This document shows, piece by piece, positions 1 to 8,142 of a DNA stretch of 41,827 nucleotides. The translations under genes were made by a program, and so were the position numbers. Each line of letters starts with the position of its first letter. The stretch's first letter is position 1. The notes under the pieces are model-generated. The model was not told the DNA's origin. It saw only the letters and a list, made by a program, of their open reading frames with translations, and made no database searches. The stretch is from an uncultured Pirellulaceae bacterium (lineage in GTDB: Bacteria > Planctomycetota > Planctomycetia > Pirellulales > Pirellulaceae): assembly GCA_937944405.1 (NCBI GenBank), contig CALDYR010000029.1, forward strand, positions 1 through 41,827, written 5' to 3'.

Positions 1-39
1 CCCTCAAGCTAGCGCGTCTGCCAGTTCCGCCACAACCGC
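1..39 (-). tRNA. tRNA-Leu (GAG), 5' part, cut by window edge
   Basis: Read on the minus strand, the first 39 bases form the 5' half of a leucine tRNA. There is a 7-base acceptor strand GCGGTTG, then TG, a D-arm with GCG/CGC stem and the GGCAGA loop typical of bacterial tRNA-Leu, and an anticodon arm beginning CTAGC followed by loop TTGAGGG, which places GAG at the anticodon. The variable arm, T-arm and 3' end lie outside the window, so the stem pairings cannot be checked. The 5' end at position 39 is inferred from the acceptor strand. Confidence 0.85.
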
Positions 40-361
40 TCGTATTTCGGAATGCAATCATACGAACTCAATGCCACCGGTGTCAACAGAGCAACTGGGC
101 TGTTTTCATCTTAAAATCACCAAAGAACCCGCCAGCGGTGGTCGATGATTTGACCGTTGGCGCCCCGTTGGTAGACGCAAAGACAGCCGCGTCCACCAAA
201 ATCGGAGCTAAAAACACGGAACTTGGCCCTTGTGGCTTTTTGGGCAGGTCACTACATTATTGGATTCTTTCGAAGACAGAATTTGGCCGTATCAAGGGGC
301 TCCGACTTTTCAGGGCTCCATCCATTGTGGTCATTGAATAACACAAACGTGGAGAAGCATT
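40..361. other. Intergenic region between tRNA-Leu and rplM
   Basis: These 322 bases separate the divergently oriented tRNA-Leu and rplM and must contain both promoters. I see no convincing coding sequence, no clear hairpin and no unambiguous -35/-10 pair. The only functional site I can support is GGAGA at 351-355, six bases before the rplM GTG start, which is a good Shine-Dalgarno sequence and supports that start. Confidence 0.5.
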
Positions 362-832
362 GTGCCGGGCACAAAATCTTATAACGCTCAAAATGACGAT
401 CTGACCAAGGCTTGGTTCATCGTCGACGCTGAAGACCAAATCGTCGGACGCATCGCCGCAGACATCGCGACAGTGCTGATGGGCAAGCACAAGCCAAATT
501 ACACGCCTAATGTCGACACCGGCGATTTCGTTGTGCTGACCAATTGCACCAAAGTCAAGTTTACCGGCAACAAGCTGGATCAGAAGACTTACACTTGGTA
601 CACCGGCTATACCGGTCTTCGCAAAGAGTCTGCCGGCAATCGTTTGCAACGGAAGCCCGAAAAAGTCATGCGGGACGCCGTTCGTCGGATGCTGCCCAAA
701 AATAAAATCGGCCGTCAGATGCTTTCGAAGTTGAAAATCTACGAAGGGGCCGAACATCCACATCAGGCTCAGAATCCTCAACCTTTCACTTTCCACCGCT
801 CTAACACAGCGGCAATGAAGGCGTCTGAGTAA
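362..832 (+). CDS. rplM: 50S ribosomal protein L13
   Basis: Structural protein of the large ribosomal subunit, an early assembly protein that binds 23S rRNA. The 156-residue product carries L13 hallmarks: W-F-I-V-D-A near residue 18, the G-R-I-A-A-D-I-A segment (about 29-36), GKHKPNYTP (about 41-49), the Y-x-G-Y-x-G stretch around residue 80, and a conserved R-R-M-L-P-K-N motif near residue 110. It is somewhat longer than the roughly 142-residue E. coli protein because of N-terminal and C-terminal additions. The start is GTG; a GGAGA ribosome-binding site sits six bases upstream and no ATG fits better. It is followed after 58 bases by rpsI, the usual bacterial L13-S9 pair, so the two are almost certainly cotranscribed and end at the terminator near 1375. 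Confidence 0.97.
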   Translation: MPGTKSYNAQNDDLTKAWFIVDAEDQIVGRIAADIATVLMGKHKPNYTPNVDTGDFVVLTNCTKVKFTGNKLDQKTYTWYTGYTGLRKESAGNRLQRKPEKVMRDAVRRMLPKNKIGRQMLSKLKIYEGAEHPHQAQNPQPFTFHRSNTAAMKASE

Positions 833-890
833 TTCCTTCTGGGAACCTCGGATCAATAATCAATCGATAAAACAACGCTAAGATACGACC

Positions 891-1298
891 ATGGCAAAAA
901 CAGACAAAAAAACAGGCGAAGCACTCGGCACCGGCCGACGTAAATCATCGGTCGCGCGGGTGCGCGTCAAAGCGGGTTCTGGGAAGATCACAATCAACGG
1001 TCGGCCTCCCGAAAAATACTTCGCAACTGACCAAGACCGTCGTGCGATTACCGACACCCTAACCGCGACCGGAACGCTTGATTCTGTCGATGTGAGGATC
1101 AGAGTATCTGGCGGCGGCACGACCGGACAAGCCGGTGCTTGCAAAATGGGCGTCGCTCGTGCGTTGGTCAGCTACGACACCGAACATTTCGCGGCCCTGC
1201 GAACCGGCGGTTTCCTCACCCGCGATTCTCGCATGAAAGAACGTAAAAAACCCGGTCTTCATGGTGCTCGCCGCGGTACCCAGTTCTCCAAACGTTAA
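891..1298 (+). CDS. rpsI: 30S ribosomal protein S9
   Basis: Small-subunit protein whose C-terminal tail reaches the P-site tRNA in the ribosome. The 135-residue product shows the S9 signature G-T-G-R-R-K-S-S-V-A-R-V (about 13-24), the I-N-G-R-P sequence, the G-G-G-T-T-G-Q-A-G-A region in the middle, the D-S-R-M-K-E-R-K-K-P-G segment, and the invariant basic tail ending Q-F-S-K-R. Length and domain layout match the family. It starts at ATG without an obvious Shine-Dalgarno sequence, which fits the coupled position downstream of rplM. The operon ends at the hairpin terminator 80 bases downstream. Confidence 0.97.
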   Translation: MAKTDKKTGEALGTGRRKSSVARVRVKAGSGKITINGRPPEKYFATDQDRRAITDTLTATGTLDSVDVRIRVSGGGTTGQAGACKMGVARALVSYDTEHFAALRTGGFLTRDSRMKERKKPGLHGARRGTQFSKR

Positions 1299-1374
1299 CA
1301 ACGGTCGCCGATCTGGGGGGTTCTCCGCAGGAACCAATTCGACGCACTCGGCGTGCTTCGAAGTTTCGATACTC

Positions 1375-1414
1375 AAAAACGCTTTTGCAATTCGACTTGC
1401 AAGAGCGTTTTTTT
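1375..1414 (+). terminator. Intrinsic terminator of rplM-rpsI
   Basis: The strand reads AAAAACGCTTTTGCAA (1375-1390), loop TTCGAC, then TTGCAAGAGCGTTTTT (1397-1412) and further T residues. The arms pair over about 16 positions with a single G-T wobble and run directly into a T tract, a textbook rho-independent terminator. The A-rich left arm could make it work in both directions, but no minus-strand gene ends here. Confidence 0.85.
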
Positions 1415-1540
1415 ATGCGCCTCACTGCGTGAATCCAAGATGTCCAACCTAAGAATGTTGAAACTAAGGAAATTCTAACCTTAGGAAACAGGTGTTTTGC
1501 AACGATCGGGGCAGGCTGAACGCGGTAAAAACGCAGCCCG

Positions 1541-1578
1541 TGCAAACGCAACGGAGCCTTGCAAACGCAACGGAGCCG
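1541..1578. repeat. 19-bp tandem duplication (2 copies)
   Basis: TGCAAACGCAACGGAGCC plus one variable base occurs twice in a row (1541-1559 and 1560-1578) in the spacer between rpsI and the selD-fusion gene. The copies differ only in their last base. No hairpin or coding function is evident. It is one of several short tandem duplications in the window. Confidence 0.85.
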
Positions 1579-1673
1579 TGGAAAGGCCCAGCGGCAGAAA
1601 GGCAAAACAGGAAGAACGGAAACATCAGCGCAGATAAATCAAAACGGTACGGGGGATCGCAATTGGAATTAGC

Positions 1674-3881
1674 TCAATCACGACTAATTACGATCTGAGC
1701 CAGAGCGCCCTGACGTGGTACCACCTGCCCGATGACGGCAGACTTCTTGAAACCGTGATCGTTTAAAAAGCTCAGCACCGCTGATGATTTCTCGGGGGCG
1801 ATGCCCAGCAAAATCCCTCCACCGGTCTGCGGATCGAATAACTTTGCCAATTCCGGGGCGCCGATGTTTTCCTGGGGCAGAAAATGAGCCGCCGCATTGA
1901 TGCGATTGTCCGGGGCTAACGTGCTTTCGATTTTCTGTTCTACCAATTCCTCAAAACCGCTCAACGTCGCAACCGCTTCCAATTCCAACTCCGCCGACAC
2001 CGCGCTGGCGACCAACATCTCTTTAAGATGCCCCGCCAAACCAAATCCGGTCACATCGGTCATCGCCGACACATCGTGCTGGCGAATCAGGTCCAGCGCG
2101 ATCGCATTGCTTTGCAACATCGAATCTACCAATTCCAAATAGTGATGTCCCAAAAGCCGGGCCTGCATCAACCCCGCCAGCAACACCCCTGACCCCAGCG
2201 GTTTGGTTAAAATCAATTCATCCCCGACGGCCAACATTCCTTTGGTTTTTGCGTCGCTGACTTGATCCCCCAAAACAGTGAAACCGGCGGTCAGCCGTGG
2301 GCCTTCGATCGAATGCCCGCCAACCATTGCGCCGTCGAAACGATTGAGTTCCTCAACACTGCCGGTCATCAGTTCGCGCATCGTCTGTAGCTGCGTTTTG
2401 GCGTGCTGCAGTGGCAGCTGAATCAACGCCAACGCTGCGGTAGGTTGAGCCCCCATGACGAAGCAATCACTGGCTGAATTTAACATCGCGATGCGACCGG
2501 TTAGGTACGGATCGTTGAGCGGGCTGGCGAAGAAGTCGGTCGTCACGGTCACTCGGTTGTTGCGTGTTTTGATCACCGCTGCATCATCGGGATTCTTCAA
2601 ACCGATAATGACAGACGGGTGATCGACGATGTCGAGTTCATCCAACACGCTGGATAGGATTTGGCTGCCAATTTTTCCCCCACACCCAAGACACCGCATC
2701 GCGTCGGTTGAATCAGGATCGACTGGAACCGTCGCCATCGGCATCGGTTCGTAATTTTGATACATGGCCATGAAATTTTTGTCGATTCGATCCTTCAACC
2801 ACCAGCACCAGCGCCCGTAAAAAGACCTTCCTTTGAACTCCGCAATCGATCGCCCGTCAGCGGTATTGATCAGCTTCAGATATTTGGTCTGGGGGCGATA
2901 ATCCTGCAACGTGCGTCCCAGGATCACACGATTCAAGTTTTCCCACAACACTGGGCCTTGTCGCACTGCGTATACGCCGGCTTTATCAAGGTTAGTCCCT
3001 TCGATCGTGCCACTGTCGCCGACGGCAAAAACGTTGGGGTTGGACGCCGTTTGCAGGGTCGGCTTGGTCGTCAAAAACCCTCGACCGTCCTTCTGATAAT
3101 CAAAACTCTCCAACAATTGCGGTGCAACTGCGCTGGTAGCCCACAACACGATGTCAGCCGTGATCTCACGCCGATCGGACAAGACCACATGTTTTTGACC
3201 GATCGTTTGAACACGATGGCCTTGGACGACCTCTATAGACTGGGCCTCCAAACGCTTCAGCACTTTCTGGCGAGTGGAATCCAATAGTCCCGCTCCGACC
3301 CCCGACTTCCCCGCAATCAATTTCAATTTAAACCGAGCATCGTTTTTTGATTGCAGGTAACGATGCAGACAAAACGCGATTTCAATACTACCGATACCGC
3401 CGCCAACGACGGCGATGGAGACCTCTTTCTGCGACGCGCATTGATCGATGCGATCGTGCAAACGTTGGTTTAAGGTCTGCATCGGTTTGATGCTGACCAC
3501 GGACGATTCGTTTTCCAACGTGATACCACCCAAGGATGGGCGCGAACCGATCCCAATAGACAACAGATCAAAGGCGAGGTCAGGACGATCGGCGAACTTG
3601 ATACGCTGACGTTCATCGTCGATGCCGGTGACCTCCCCGATGATCAACCGAACGTTAGCCGAAACGCACAAACGGACCAAATCGATTTCCATCGCTTGGA
3701 GGGGGTATTGTCCTGCCAGCACGCCGGGCAACATCCCTGAATAGGTGGCGATGGGAAAATTGGTGACGCAAATCAATCGACAGTCGTCAATCGGTTTCAT
3801 TTTCCACGATTTAAGAATGTGGGCGTTGGTGTGGCCGATTCCCAGCAACACGATCGTGTTTTTCGCGGAGTTTGTCTGCAT
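1674..3881 (-). CDS. selD: FAD/NAD(P) oxidoreductase fused to selenide, water dikinase (SelD)
   Basis: A 735-residue two-domain protein. Residues 1 to about 375 are a pyridine-nucleotide-disulfide/NDH-2-like flavoprotein: an N-terminal G-I-G-H-T-N-A-H dinucleotide motif (residues 14-21), a second Rossmann motif V-V-G-G-G-I-G (158-164), and the FAD motif F-A-V-G-D-S-G (285-291). Residues from about 395 are SelD, which makes selenophosphate from selenide and ATP for selenocysteine or 2-selenouridine synthesis. In C-L-G-C-G-G-K (397-403), Cys400 and Lys403 align by position with the catalytic Cys17 and Lys20 of E. coli SelD; the residue is Cys, not selenocysteine. D-P-Q-T-G-G-G near the C-terminus is also SelD-typical. 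Such fusions are known in several bacterial lineages; the flavoprotein part is thought to deliver reduced selenium, but this is inference. No selA, selB or mnmH is in the window. It is probably monocistronic. Confidence 0.93.
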   Translation of the reverse strand: MQTNSAKNTIVLLGIGHTNAHILKSWKMKPIDDCRLICVTNFPIATYSGMLPGVLAGQYPLQAMEIDLVRLCVSANVRLIIGEVTGIDDERQRIKFADRPDLAFDLLSIGIGSRPSLGGITLENESSVVSIKPMQTLNQRLHDRIDQCASQKEVSIAVVGGGIGSIEIAFCLHRYLQSKNDARFKLKLIAGKSGVGAGLLDSTRQKVLKRLEAQSIEVVQGHRVQTIGQKHVVLSDRREITADIVLWATSAVAPQLLESFDYQKDGRGFLTTKPTLQTASNPNVFAVGDSGTIEGTNLDKAGVYAVRQGPVLWENLNRVILGRTLQDYRPQTKYLKLINTADGRSIAEFKGRSFYGRWCWWLKDRIDKNFMAMYQNYEPMPMATVPVDPDSTDAMRCLGCGGKIGSQILSSVLDELDIVDHPSVIIGLKNPDDAAVIKTRNNRVTVTTDFFASPLNDPYLTGRIAMLNSASDCFVMGAQPTAALALIQLPLQHAKTQLQTMRELMTGSVEELNRFDGAMVGGHSIEGPRLTAGFTVLGDQVSDAKTKGMLAVGDELILTKPLGSGVLLAGLMQARLLGHHYLELVDSMLQSNAIALDLIRQHDVSAMTDVTGFGLAGHLKEMLVASAVSAELELEAVATLSGFEELVEQKIESTLAPDNRINAAAHFLPQENIGAPELAKLFDPQTGGGILLGIAPEKSSAVLSFLNDHGFKKSAVIGQVVPRQGALAQIVISRD

Positions 3882-3961
3882 GGATCGTAGATTCAGTTTT
3901 CAATAACAATTAGACTTACACGTCGGTTGAGCCGCGGTTTTACCAACGCACGACGACTGTT

Positions 3962-3997
3962 TTCAACATCACTCTTTCGTTCAACATCACTCTTTCG
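3962..3997. repeat. 18-bp tandem duplication (2 copies)
   Basis: TTCAACATCACTCTTTCG is present twice without a gap (3962-3979, 3980-3997), just before the ATG at 4005. If translation began at the upstream TTG (3927), the repeat would encode a duplicated S-T-S-L-F-R. More likely it is untranslated leader sequence, which is one reason to prefer the ATG at 4005. Confidence 0.85.
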
Positions 3998-4004
3998 TCC
4001 CCCC

Positions 4005-5696
4005 ATGCCATTTCTCAAAATCAACGATGGCTGCTCCGTTGCCTCGCGTTCCCCACATCACGGGCACCGAGGCAAAGTAATCGCCTTGATCGAGACGGTA
4101 TTGATCGTGTTGTGTTTTGCCGCCATCGTTGGGCAGCCAGCGCCCGACGTGAACGAATCACATTATCTGACCAAAGCGAAACATTTTTGGAACCCCAGCT
4201 ACTGCCCGGGCGACATTTTTCTGGCGTCTTCATTTTCACATTTGGCGTTTTATGTATCGACCGGATGGTTGACAAAGTTCGTTTCATTGTCGACCTACGC
4301 GTGGGTTGGCCGCGCTGTTTCTTGGACAATTCTGGCGATCGGTTGGCGTCGAGTCTGTCATCAGTTATCCCACGTGCCGTTGGGTTCGGTTTTGACCGCC
4401 GTGTTGATGATCATCCTGAACCTGCGCTTTCATCTGGCCGGCGAATGGGTGGTCGGCGGTTTTGAAGCCAAAAGTATCGCCTATGGTTTCGTGTTGTTGG
4501 CGATGGGGTTCATGCTTGAACGACGTTGGGGGTGGGTGTGGCCGATGCTGGGCGTCGCGTCGATGTTTCATATACTGGTCGGGGGATGGACAACGATTGC
4601 GGTGGCGGTGTGTTTCCTTTTTGCCGTCGGCTGCAAACCGGACCGCAGCACAATCGATGTGCCCGCGCTTCTGCGGCACCTACGCCAGCAATCGATTCCA
4701 CTGACGATTGGGTTAGGCATCGCGCTGATTGGCGTTATCCCTCCTCTGTTGACTGACGCCGGAAGTGAAATGCAGCAATTGGCCAATAAAATTCATGTGG
4801 TAGATCGCATTTCCCACCATTTGGACTTCGCATCCTTTCCCGTGGCACACATCAGTCGATTTACGCTACTGGTGATCGTGTGGTGGTCGATTGCGCGCTG
4901 GTTACGAACCGTGACGCCCCAAGACCATCGGCTGAAGCCGCAATTGAACACGTTGGCAACCTTCACCGCGACGACTTTGGTTTTCGCGCTATTGGGTTTG
5001 GTGTTAAGTGGGATGGCAGAGCAGGGCGGTCAGAGCGCCATTTTCGCCCATCGTTTTCTAAGGTTTTATTTTTTTCGATTGTCCGATTTCTCAGTCCCGG
5101 CCTCGATCGCGTTGCTCAGCGGCCATCTGATATCGCGCTGGATCGCGCCCCGAGGCGACTTTCCGCATCAAGTGTGTGCGGCCATTTTTATCGGTTGCGT
5201 TACCGTGGCCGGAATCGCGTTGGCACAAGAAAAACATGCTTATCAACGGCCCAATGCGGATCGGCGTTTGCCTGAATTCCCTGACGATTTGAAACGCAAC
5301 CAAGATGTCTTCAAGAACTGGAAACGCGTCTGTGGTTGGATAAGGGAACACACTCCCACCGATGCCGTTTTCATCACCCCCGTCCGGCAGCAGACCTTTA
5401 AATGGTACGCCCACCGCACCGAAGTCTGTTGCTGGAAAGACGTCCCGCAGAACCCAGCGGCCGCCGTGCAGTGGAAACAACGCATCGCCCAACTGACCCT
5501 CCCCCAAAAATCCAACGATCTGGGTATCTTCGTTTACTCGGACGAACAACTGCGTTTGTGCGCCCAAAAATACGATGCTACGCATTTAATTGCGCTGCAA
5601 TCGGAAGCTGATTTACTATCGCAACCCACAACGTTGAAACGTATCTATCCCGAAGACAATCAAAACAAAACAACATGGGTTGTTTACGAGTTTTAA
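4005..5696 (+). CDS. Polytopic membrane protein of unknown function (DUF6798-like)
   Basis: A 563-residue integral membrane protein. From residue about 30 onward it alternates hydrophobic helices (for example V-L-I-V-L-C-F-A-A-I, V-L-T-A-V-L-M-I-I-L, A-T-T-L-V-F-A-L-L-G) with short polar loops, giving roughly ten membrane segments. A soluble C-terminal tail of about 140 residues contains W-I-R-E-H-T-P-T-D-A-V-F and Y-A-H-R. An N-terminal loop with D-V-N-E-S-H-Y-L-T-K-A and a tail with H-T-P-T-D-A-x-F resemble planctomycete proteins annotated DUF6798 and, more distantly, GT-C-type membrane glycosyltransferases with a periplasmic acidic loop; the enzymatic role is unproven. I chose the ATG at 4005. 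An in-frame TTG at 3927 would add 26 residues, mostly the tandem repeat. It diverges from the selD fusion and converges on xseA. Confidence 0.75.
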   Translation: MPFLKINDGCSVASRSPHHGHRGKVIALIETVLIVLCFAAIVGQPAPDVNESHYLTKAKHFWNPSYCPGDIFLASSFSHLAFYVSTGWLTKFVSLSTYAWVGRAVSWTILAIGWRRVCHQLSHVPLGSVLTAVLMIILNLRFHLAGEWVVGGFEAKSIAYGFVLLAMGFMLERRWGWVWPMLGVASMFHILVGGWTTIAVAVCFLFAVGCKPDRSTIDVPALLRHLRQQSIPLTIGLGIALIGVIPPLLTDAGSEMQQLANKIHVVDRISHHLDFASFPVAHISRFTLLVIVWWSIARWLRTVTPQDHRLKPQLNTLATFTATTLVFALLGLVLSGMAEQGGQSAIFAHRFLRFYFFRLSDFSVPASIALLSGHLISRWIAPRGDFPHQVCAAIFIGCVTVAGIALAQEKHAYQRPNADRRLPEFPDDLKRNQDVFKNWKRVCGWIREHTPTDAVFITPVRQQTFKWYAHRTEVCCWKDVPQNPAAAVQWKQRIAQLTLPQKSNDLGIFVYSDEQLRLCAQKYDATHLIALQSEADLLSQPTTLKRIYPEDNQNKTTWVVYEF

Positions 5697-5747
5697 AGCA
5701 TTGGTTTCTCAACCGCGCCAACGGGTCGTGAACCGCGTTTGGTAGAC

Positions 5748-6962
5748 TCACGATTCCATCACCTCTTCCACGCGCGACAGGACACGGCCTCGGGCCAATC
5801 GGGTCTGGATTAAACTTCCGACGTTAAGCGCGTCGGCGTTTCGCACGACGCCTCCGTCACATTCGGTGGTGAGACTGTAGCCGCGTTTCAACACGCCCAA
5901 CGGACTTACCAGTTCCAATTTTTCAGCCATCGAGGCGAGCTTATTTTGCTTCAACCGCATCATCAATTCAATCAATCGCTGCATATCGGATTGGATGGAA
6001 TTTAGTTCCTCGGTTCGTCTTTCAATTGCGTCCAACGGTCGTCGCAGGGCGCTGTGGTTGACGAACCGATCCAATTTCAGTTCGGCGGTTTCTATTTTTG
6101 CGTTTAAAGATTTCCGCATCCGTTGCGAAACGTTGTCCAGTTGCCGCTTGAAATCAGCGCGATCAGGCACCAAACGTTCCGCCGCTTCGCTGGGCGTGAG
6201 GGCTCGCACGTCCGCGACCAAGTCACTGAGGGTGACATCGATCTCGTGCCCGACGCCGCTGATGATGGGAATCCGACTGTTGAAAATCGCGCGACAAACC
6301 CGTTCTTCATTGAAGCTCCATAGATCTTCGATGCTGCCACCTCCGCGCGTCACCACGATCACATCCACTTCGTCTTGCATTATCTGTAAACGATCAATCG
6401 CGTTTGCGATTTCGTCGGCCGCGCATTCCCCTTGCACACGCACCGGCACGATCACCACATCGGTCGCCGACCAACGGCGAGTTAACACTTGGAGGAAATC
6501 TCGAATCGCCGCCCCGGTCGGGCTGGTCACTACCGCCACGCGTTTGGGGTAGCGTGGAATCGCCTGCTTCGACGCCGGCGAAAACAACCCCTCGGTCTGG
6601 AGTTTCTCTTTAAGCTGACGAAACGCCAGTTCCAACGCACCGATGCCAACCGGTTGGACCTGCTGGACGATCAATTGATAACTGCCCCGTTGCGGGTACA
6701 CGTCGATGCTGCCACCGCAGATCAGCTTCTGTCCGTTTTGTATTTTGAAAGGCAGTTTAGAGGCCGCGCTTCTCCAGATAATGCAATTCAACTGAGCCGA
6801 TTCATCTTTCAAGTTGAAATAGACGTGTCCCGACTGAGGCGTCGTCAGCCCCGACACTTCGCCTTCAACCCAAACGGTTTTAAAAACTTCGTTCAGGGAA
6901 TAACGAATCGCATCGGTGAGCACGGACACCGAAACCGGACTAATACTTTTTTTGCTCGACAT
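5748..6962 (-). CDS. xseA: Exodeoxyribonuclease VII large subunit
   Basis: Catalytic subunit of exonuclease VII, which degrades single-stranded DNA to oligonucleotides and acts in mismatch repair and DNA damage tolerance. The 404-residue product has an N-terminal OB-fold (about 8-100; V-W-V-E-G-E-V-S-G-L, then S-G-H-V-Y-F-N-L-K-D), the catalytic domain with V-A-V-V-T-S-P-T-G-A-A-I-R-D, R-G-G-G-S-I-E-D-L-W-S-F-N and S-G-V-G-H-E-I-D-V-T-L, then a coiled-coil region and the terminal G-Y-S segment. The frame stays open upstream to 7190, but residues before M-S-S-K-K lack family similarity and overlap a short tandem repeat, so I start at the ATG at 6962. The coiled-coil is short compared with the 456-residue E. 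coli protein. The small subunit xseB is not seen here. It may be cotranscribed with the two methyltransferase genes upstream. Confidence 0.95.
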   Translation of the reverse strand: MSSKKSISPVSVSVLTDAIRYSLNEVFKTVWVEGEVSGLTTPQSGHVYFNLKDESAQLNCIIWRSAASKLPFKIQNGQKLICGGSIDVYPQRGSYQLIVQQVQPVGIGALELAFRQLKEKLQTEGLFSPASKQAIPRYPKRVAVVTSPTGAAIRDFLQVLTRRWSATDVVIVPVRVQGECAADEIANAIDRLQIMQDEVDVIVVTRGGGSIEDLWSFNEERVCRAIFNSRIPIISGVGHEIDVTLSDLVADVRALTPSEAAERLVPDRADFKRQLDNVSQRMRKSLNAKIETAELKLDRFVNHSALRRPLDAIERRTEELNSIQSDMQRLIELMMRLKQNKLASMAEKLELVSPLGVLKRGYSLTTECDGGVVRNADALNVGSLIQTRLARGRVLSRVEEVMES

Positions 6963-7047
6963 GACCAACAATGTATCGGCAGCGGATGGCCATGCAAAGC
7001 CGGAATCCGACGGCGTGGTGACAACTGTGGGCAATTGTTCGCGCCCC

Positions 7048-7083
7048 GACATACAGCGTTGTGTCGATATACAGCGTTGTGCA
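7048..7083. repeat. 18-bp tandem duplication upstream of xseA
   Basis: Two adjacent copies of GA(C/T)ATACAGCGTTGTG plus two bases (7048-7065 and 7066-7083) lie in the leader between the methyltransferase gene and xseA. The copies differ at one inner base and the last two. They fall in the in-frame extension of xseA that I consider untranslated. Confidence 0.8.
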
Positions 7084-7195
7084 TTGTGCTGCACCGTGTT
7101 GGCAACAGGCCCGCCCAAAAAAATTACCGTTTGAGAGCAACCAGCGTTTACTGGCGCCGTTCCGCATCGCCCGCAGGTTGAACGTCGCAAAAGGC

Positions 7196-8119
7196 TCAGG
7201 CGACTTTAGCGCGGATTGCACCGACAGTAGCAGCTGCTTTTTCACCTGCGTCCCTGATGGGTTTCACGCATTCCACAAACAGGGAATCTGGTTTACGAAT
7301 CGTTTCTTGATCGGCGTCCAATTGGAACTGCCGGTAGTCCTTGATCTTGCTTTGGAAGGCGGTGCAGACTGAGAAGTCTTCGAACCCGAACTGTTGGCAC
7401 AGTTGCCGCAGCGAAAAACGGTCGTACATCCAGCGGTGAATTTCTCCTTGGCCTCGGAACAACCCTTCGCGCAACGCATTGGATTTTTGACGACCTAACA
7501 ACCAACGCACCACGCGATGGGCCCAACGTTCACGATACGAACGGGTCGCCACACGCACCCGTGTAACGAGGGTTGGTTGGCGGACGTTTTCGATATCGGT
7601 CTGTCCGCGACAGATAGAAAGTTCATCTCCGACGCGCTGCCGAACAAATTCAGAATTTCGAATTGCGGAACTGGCCATGTAGGGCCCCATCCGTCCGCCA
7701 GATTGCTCCCGGACTAACTGATCCAACAGTTCCATTTTCATCCAGTTATAATCGACGGCGGCGGTTTCATCGCCCGACCAAGCTTGTTCGTGTTTTTGTA
7801 GATACAGTTGAGCGATTTTTTCTAGGTCAGGGACGACGATTCGTAGCACGCCTCCAGGTGCGAGGACTCGGAAACATTCGGCCAGTAACTGTTCGCCTTG
7901 ATCGGGTTTTAAATGTTCAAAAACATGCGAATGATAGACGGCGTCGAAGCAACCATCGGCAAACGGAATGCCCTGCGTGATGTCGCACTGAACGACCGAT
8001 GCGTCGCGCGATGCTAGGTCCAAATTCACCCAACGACGATCGTACCGCCGCCCACACCCAACGTTCAGAAGACGGCTGGTTGGAATTAAGTATTCCGATT
8101 GGTTGCGATTTTTCGACAT
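7196..8119 (-). CDS. SAM-dependent methyltransferase (type 11 class)
   Basis: A 307-residue class I methyltransferase with a Rossmann fold. Motif I is L-L-N-V-G-C-G (about 17-23), the acidic residue ending beta-2 lies in V-N-L-D-L, and a later F-D-A-V-Y-H-S-H-V-F-E-H-L matches the methyltransferase-11 pattern; G-G-V-L-R-I-V-V-P-D follows the central sheet. The C-terminal half, from about residue 160, is specific to this subgroup and has an R-W-A-H-R-V-V-R-W segment. Proteins of this kind commonly sit in polysaccharide or lipid modification loci, but the substrate cannot be told from sequence. It lies 23 bases downstream of the TylF-like methyltransferase on the same strand, so the two are probably cotranscribed. 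Confidence 0.88.
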   Translation of the reverse strand: MSKNRNQSEYLIPTSRLLNVGCGRRYDRRWVNLDLASRDASVVQCDITQGIPFADGCFDAVYHSHVFEHLKPDQGEQLLAECFRVLAPGGVLRIVVPDLEKIAQLYLQKHEQAWSGDETAAVDYNWMKMELLDQLVREQSGGRMGPYMASSAIRNSEFVRQRVGDELSICRGQTDIENVRQPTLVTRVRVATRSYRERWAHRVVRWLLGRQKSNALREGLFRGQGEIHRWMYDRFSLRQLCQQFGFEDFSVCTAFQSKIKDYRQFQLDADQETIRKPDSLFVECVKPIRDAGEKAAATVGAIRAKVA

Positions 8120-8142
8120 GACGGCTTTTGATTTAGTGGCTT

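Noticed and set aside
2757..3287. Plus-strand frame of 176 codons
   Set aside because: Antisense to the flavoprotein domain of the SelD fusion.
6489..7181. Plus-strand frame of 230 codons opposite xseA
   Set aside because: It lies on the opposite strand of a well supported enzyme gene and shows no family features.
6963..7190. Upstream extension of xseA by 76 codons
   Set aside because: No exonuclease VII similarity, contains an 18-bp tandem duplication, and the normal N-terminus begins at the ATG at 6962.
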